Shown piece after piece: positions 5,609 through 7,923 of a DNA stretch of 7,923 nt. Each line of letters opens with the position of its first letter. The first letter of the stretch is position 1. The position numbers and the translations under genes are program-made. Below the pieces are notes generated by a model that ran no database searches, was not told where the DNA came from, and saw only the letters and a list, made by a program, of their open reading frames with translations. This DNA comes from Holophagales bacterium (GTDB lineage: Bacteria > Acidobacteriota > Holophagae > Holophagales > Holophagaceae): contig JAITCJ010000018.1 of the NCBI GenBank assembly GCA_031283145.1, positions 1-7,923 of the forward strand, read 5' to 3'.

Positions 5609-5655
5609 TACCAATCTGCCATCAAGCGTAATCAGGTTTGATGGCAGCTTGATAT
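5608..5655. repeat. 48-bp ATACCAA hairpin, copy 2, between convergent genes
   Basis: The core stem CTGCCATCAA (5616-5625) is exactly complementary to 5638-5647, and outer bases 5608-5614 pair partly with 5649-5655. The first base is the last base of the YIP1-family stop codon, and the kinase stop lies 13 bases past the other end. It could act as a two-way transcription barrier, although neither side has a T-run. Compared with the copy at 4613, two stem positions changed on both arms together (A-T to C-G at pair 13/36, T-A to C-G at pair 9/40). Confidence 0.8.
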
Positions 5656-5668
5656 GGAACCAATATGC

Positions 5669-6985
5669 TCACCCTTTTGGCGTTTCCCAGGGCAGGCGGA
5701 CAAAAAATGTTGTCTCTCTACAGGGGATGCTTTCAAAGTTGACTTCGCCGCCCATGATACGGCTCAGGTGCTTGACTATGGCAAGTCCAAGGCCAGTGCC
5801 TGGAACCCCGCGAGCGGTCTGGGTTCTATAGAATCTTTCAAAAATGCGATTTGAGTCTTTGGGCGAAATGCCAGGACCGTTATCTCTTACAGAAAAAACT
5901 ATCCACTGGTTTTCAAGGCGTACTGATAAGAGAACTGTTGACTTTTCGGGGCTGAACTTTATTGCGTTGGAAAGCAGGTTTTCTAGTAGCTGATTGAGTC
6001 TGAGCGGATCAGAAACAAAGTTTCTGTCCATCAGGCAAGGTTCTATTTCGAGCGACATCTCGACGTTTTTGTACTTTGCCAATGGGCTGGCGTTATCAAT
6101 CACGTCTTTCAGAAACGCTTCCAGCGCGATTGAAATAAATTCTAACTTGAGCGCGCCCGTTTCGATGCGGCTCAACTCTGATATGTCATTTAGAAGAAGT
6201 GTCATTCGATCTACATTTCTGAGAATTATTTTGATGTTCCCTTCTCCTTCGGGAGGAATCCAGCCGTCGTCCATCAAGTTTTCAGCCGCGACCCTTATGC
6301 TTGTTACAGGTGTTTTAAGTTCATGGCTCGCGTTTGAAATAAACTTCTGTCTTGTTTGTTCCAGAGCTTCTTGTTGAGTTATGTCCTGTATAGCCAGCAG
6401 AATCCCCAAATCGGCGGCGCTTGCGTCTGTTTTAATACTCAAAGGGACGGCATAGAAAGATAGTATTCGCCCGGCGCGGTCGCGGCTCCACGCGCTTGTG
6501 TCTCCATTAAAAGCTTTGTCCATCATGCCCAGGCTTTCAGGGTCGTTTAGCAAGTCAGTTGCGGTGCCTTTAAATAACACACGTGAGCTGCTTCCCAAGA
6601 GCCTTTGAGCGGCGGGATTGAATGTAACAATTTGCCTCAGAGAACCCAGTAAAACTATACCTACGTTGAGGTTTGTCAAAATGCTGTGCCGCAGTTGGTC
6701 TTCCCGATATGCTTGTTCTTTGAGCGCAATATTTTCTTGCTCCAGACTTGACCATATGCGTGGCAGGTCGTTCCAATCAGCTTCTCCATAGGCTTTTATC
6801 GCTTTCAGCGAAGCAAGGGCTGAACGCATACGGCGGTACCACAACCACAGGAAATATAGCCCCAGCGCCAACAGCCCCCATCCAAGCGGCATCCTTGACG
6901 CAGTTAAAAAAAGAGCGCCGCACAAGGCAGAGCCAAATGTGGCTATTGGTAACCACAATGTTGGGGGAAAGTCCCTTGCTTGCAT
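5669..6985 (-). CDS. phoR: PhoR-like membrane sensor histidine kinase
   Basis: This is a 438-residue two-component sensor kinase with PhoR architecture. ATG at 6985 is chosen because it gives a length near E. coli PhoR and starts just before the first membrane segment; a TTG at 7054 adds 23 residues, and neither has a strong ribosome site. Two membrane segments (~11-30, ~32-50) are separated by only a few residues, so there is no periplasmic sensor. A PAS-like domain (~98-204, VGIVLLGSLRQIVTFNPAAQRLLG) follows. Then the H-box FISNASHELKTP with phosphoacceptor His221, N-box QLLENLLSNAIKFS, D368-NGPGI, IFERFYR and GTGLGLAIVKHL, all intact. It phosphorylates a response regulator, in PhoR's case PhoB in phosphate starvation; no regulator gene is in the window and upstream is the divergent mraZ, so the phosphate role is by resemblance only. 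Confidence 0.85.
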   Translation of the reverse strand: MQARDFPPTLWLPIATFGSALCGALFLTASRMPLGWGLLALGLYFLWLWYRRMRSALASLKAIKAYGEADWNDLPRIWSSLEQENIALKEQAYREDQLRHSILTNLNVGIVLLGSLRQIVTFNPAAQRLLGSSSRVLFKGTATDLLNDPESLGMMDKAFNGDTSAWSRDRAGRILSFYAVPLSIKTDASAADLGILLAIQDITQQEALEQTRQKFISNASHELKTPVTSIRVAAENLMDDGWIPPEGEGNIKIILRNVDRMTLLLNDISELSRIETGALKLEFISIALEAFLKDVIDNASPLAKYKNVEMSLEIEPCLMDRNFVSDPLRLNQLLENLLSNAIKFSPEKSTVLLSVRLENQWIVFSVRDNGPGISPKDSNRIFERFYRTQTARGVPGTGLGLAIVKHLSRIMGGEVNFESIPCRETTFFVRLPWETPKG

Positions 6986-7078
6986 AAAAACATTTTGACA
7001 ACAGCGGCGTACATTATTGTAAAACTTGATGTAAAGAGCTTGTAAATAATTCAATTACAGCAATTCCATATAATTTGA

Positions 7079-7104
7079 AGTTGCAAAACAGGAGTTTTGC
7101 AACT
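7079..7104. repeat. Perfect 11-bp stem hairpin with AGGA loop in the phoR-mraZ gap
   Basis: AGTTGCAAAAC (7079-7089) is exactly complementary to GTTTTGCAACT (7094-7104) around a 4-base loop. It is upstream of the kinase start on the minus strand and would lie in a kinase leader if transcription starts further right. It might be an operator, a leader hairpin or another small palindromic repeat; sequence alone cannot separate these. Confidence 0.6.
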
Positions 7105-7185
7105 GATTCACTTCGATTAATTTTATCTAAAGTTTCGTTTTTGTTTTGTCTTGCGTGATTTTGATAACTCTATAGACTTTGTATG

Positions 7186-7228
7186 TGGAGTTTTATGGAA
7201 ATTAGTGGATTGAAGTGGTATAAATTGG
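7186..7228 (+). promoter_or_regulatory. MraZ operator: five TGG boxes at 10-bp spacing
   Basis: TGG occurs at 7186, 7196, 7206, 7216 and 7226, each exactly 10 bases apart (one helix turn), about 60-100 bases before the mraZ start. Escherichia coli MraZ binds TGGGN repeats separated by 5 bases upstream of its own gene, i.e. the same 10-bp phasing. Here the fourth base is A or T rather than G. Placement, spacing and number support autoregulation of the dcw operon by MraZ. Confidence 0.75.
7196..7224 (+). promoter_or_regulatory. Candidate mraZ promoter inside the MraZ boxes
   Basis: TGGAAA (7196-7201, 4 of 6 to consensus) and TATAAA (7219-7224, 5 of 6) are separated by exactly 17 bases. Both lie within the five-box array, so MraZ binding would block RNA polymerase. 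The other candidate -35, a perfect TTGACA at 7238-7243, has only a poor -10 (TCTTAC) at 17 bases. Confidence 0.45.
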
Positions 7229-7287
7229 TTCAAATTTTTGACAGGGCTTTCAAATCGCTGTCTTACTGTTTTTTAGAGGTGTTTTGA

Positions 7288-7752
7288 GTGTTGGGTTTGC
7301 GCGGCAACTCACCGGCCACGGTGGATGAGAAAGGACGGATAAAGATTCCTGCCTGCTTTAAATTCGCGCTGGATTCTTTTTCCACCCCCGAGAACAGAGA
7401 AGAACAGCGGTTTTACCTGACATCTATAGATGGTCAAAGCGCACGGTTGTATCCATTATCCGTTTGGGAAGCGATTGAAGAAAAGCTGTCCAGACTGCCA
7501 AGCACTTTAGAGGCTCGCAAGTTTTTCCTGGAGCGCACATCTTACTATGGTTCAGAAATTGAGCTGGATACACAAGGACGCTTTGTAATACAGCCTATTC
7601 TGCGCTCAGGTGCCAATTTGATTGGAGAAGTGGTAATCCTTGGCCAGATGGATCACCTTGTGATTTGGAACAGGACGGCCTTTGAGGGCCGTATCAGCGC
7701 GGAGCCGCTCACGACGGCTCACTTGGCTCAGCTCGCGGAATTGGGGATCTGA
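7288..7752 (+). CDS. mraZ: MraZ, transcriptional regulator of the division/cell-wall cluster
   Basis: MraZ is a ring-forming DNA-binding protein and the usual first gene of the dcw cluster; it represses its own operon in E. coli. The protein has 154 residues, the normal size. It has two SpoVT/AbrB-like halves, each with the family's DxxGR signature: D13-EKGR in the first (VDEKGRIKIP) and D94-TQGR in the second (LDTQGRFVIQP). The C-terminus carries the typical VVILGQMDHLVIWNR. The start is GTG at 7288 with AGAGGT (7275-7280) about 7 bases upstream; ATG is absent nearby. rsmH follows after one base, so they form an operon. Five TGG boxes upstream fit autoregulation. The overall pattern resembles Acidobacteriota MraZ, by memory. 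Confidence 0.96.
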   Translation: MLGLRGNSPATVDEKGRIKIPACFKFALDSFSTPENREEQRFYLTSIDGQSARLYPLSVWEAIEEKLSRLPSTLEARKFFLERTSYYGSEIELDTQGRFVIQPILRSGANLIGEVVILGQMDHLVIWNRTAFEGRISAEPLTTAHLAQLAELGI

Positions 7753-7753
7753 T

Positions 7754-7923
7754 ATGTCAATGTCTGTCCATATTCCTGTGATGCTCCGAGAGGTGGTGGA
7801 AAATCTTGCTATACCGAAGGGCGGACGCGCTATTGACTTGACTCTTGGTTTAGGGGGCCATGCGGAGGCGTTGCTTTCAAAAGCGGATGACACTGTTCGC
7901 TATTTAGGGATTGACCGTGATTC
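7754..7923 (+). CDS. rsmH: RsmH, 16S rRNA C1402 N4-methyltransferase (3' truncated)
   Basis: RsmH (MraW) uses S-adenosylmethionine to methylate N4 of 16S rRNA C1402 in the ribosomal P site. Only the first 56 codons are in the window. They read HIPVMLREVVENL, the conserved opening, then IDLTLGLGGHAEALL, the SAM-binding motif with GxGGHA at about residues 32-37, then LGIDRD, the acidic end of the second strand of the SAM fold. ATG at 7754 is used, with GGGGA (7743-7747) 6 bases before it inside the end of mraZ; ATG at 7760 is an alternative. It lies one base after the mraZ stop, so translation is probably coupled. The frame runs off the window intact. Confidence 0.95.
   Translation, partial: MSMSVHIPVMLREVVENLAIPKGGRAIDLTLGLGGHAEALLSKADDTVRYLGIDRD

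Noticed and set aside
5608..5655. Standard intrinsic terminator between the convergent genes
   Set aside because: The stem is strong but no T-run follows on either strand, and it belongs to a repeat family; kept as a repeat with only possible terminator activity.

Overview
The window suggests a Gram-negative-type bacterium: it holds an SPFH/flotillin protein, a DsrE-like protein with a lipoprotein-type leader, a PhoR-like sensor kinase and the start of a division/cell-wall (dcw) cluster, mraZ-rsmH. From memory of family patterns, MraZ (its length and the way it opens and ends) looks most like Acidobacteriota proteins. This is tentative, as no search was run. Base composition is moderate and gene density is low, with several intergenic stretches filled by palindromic repeats.

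Layout, left to right. 1-117 is the 3' end of an unrecognised gene. 118-420 is palindromic DNA that includes copy A of a ~163-bp inverted-repeat element. 421-896 is a stretch that looks partly like decayed coding sequence. 897-1385 is an unrecognised gene whose last codons lie in copy B of the same element. 1511-1723 is a small membrane protein. 1736-3304 (minus) is an SPFH/flotillin protein with a fresh internal duplication. It is divergent from a two-gene unit, a lipoprotein-like DsrE-family protein (3536-4018) and a CPDC glutaredoxin-like protein (4025-4318). 4319-4852 has no gene and holds copy C of the element, split by a ~230-bp cluster of hairpins. A YIP1-family membrane protein (4853-5608) converges on a PhoR-like histidine kinase (5669-6985, minus). 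Divergent from the kinase is the dcw start: mraZ (7288-7752) and the 5' end of rsmH (7754 onward).

Functional themes. (1) The mraZ promoter region carries five TGG triplets spaced exactly 10 bp apart, the layout expected of a MraZ autoregulatory operator, covering a plausible promoter. (2) DsrE plus glutaredoxin suggests an envelope or periplasm-facing thiol or persulfide function. (3) The main unexplained feature is the repeat landscape: at least two families of imperfect palindromes, one nested in another, one showing paired base changes that keep the stem. No transposase is visible, so these are non-autonomous elements or structured-RNA elements of unknown type.
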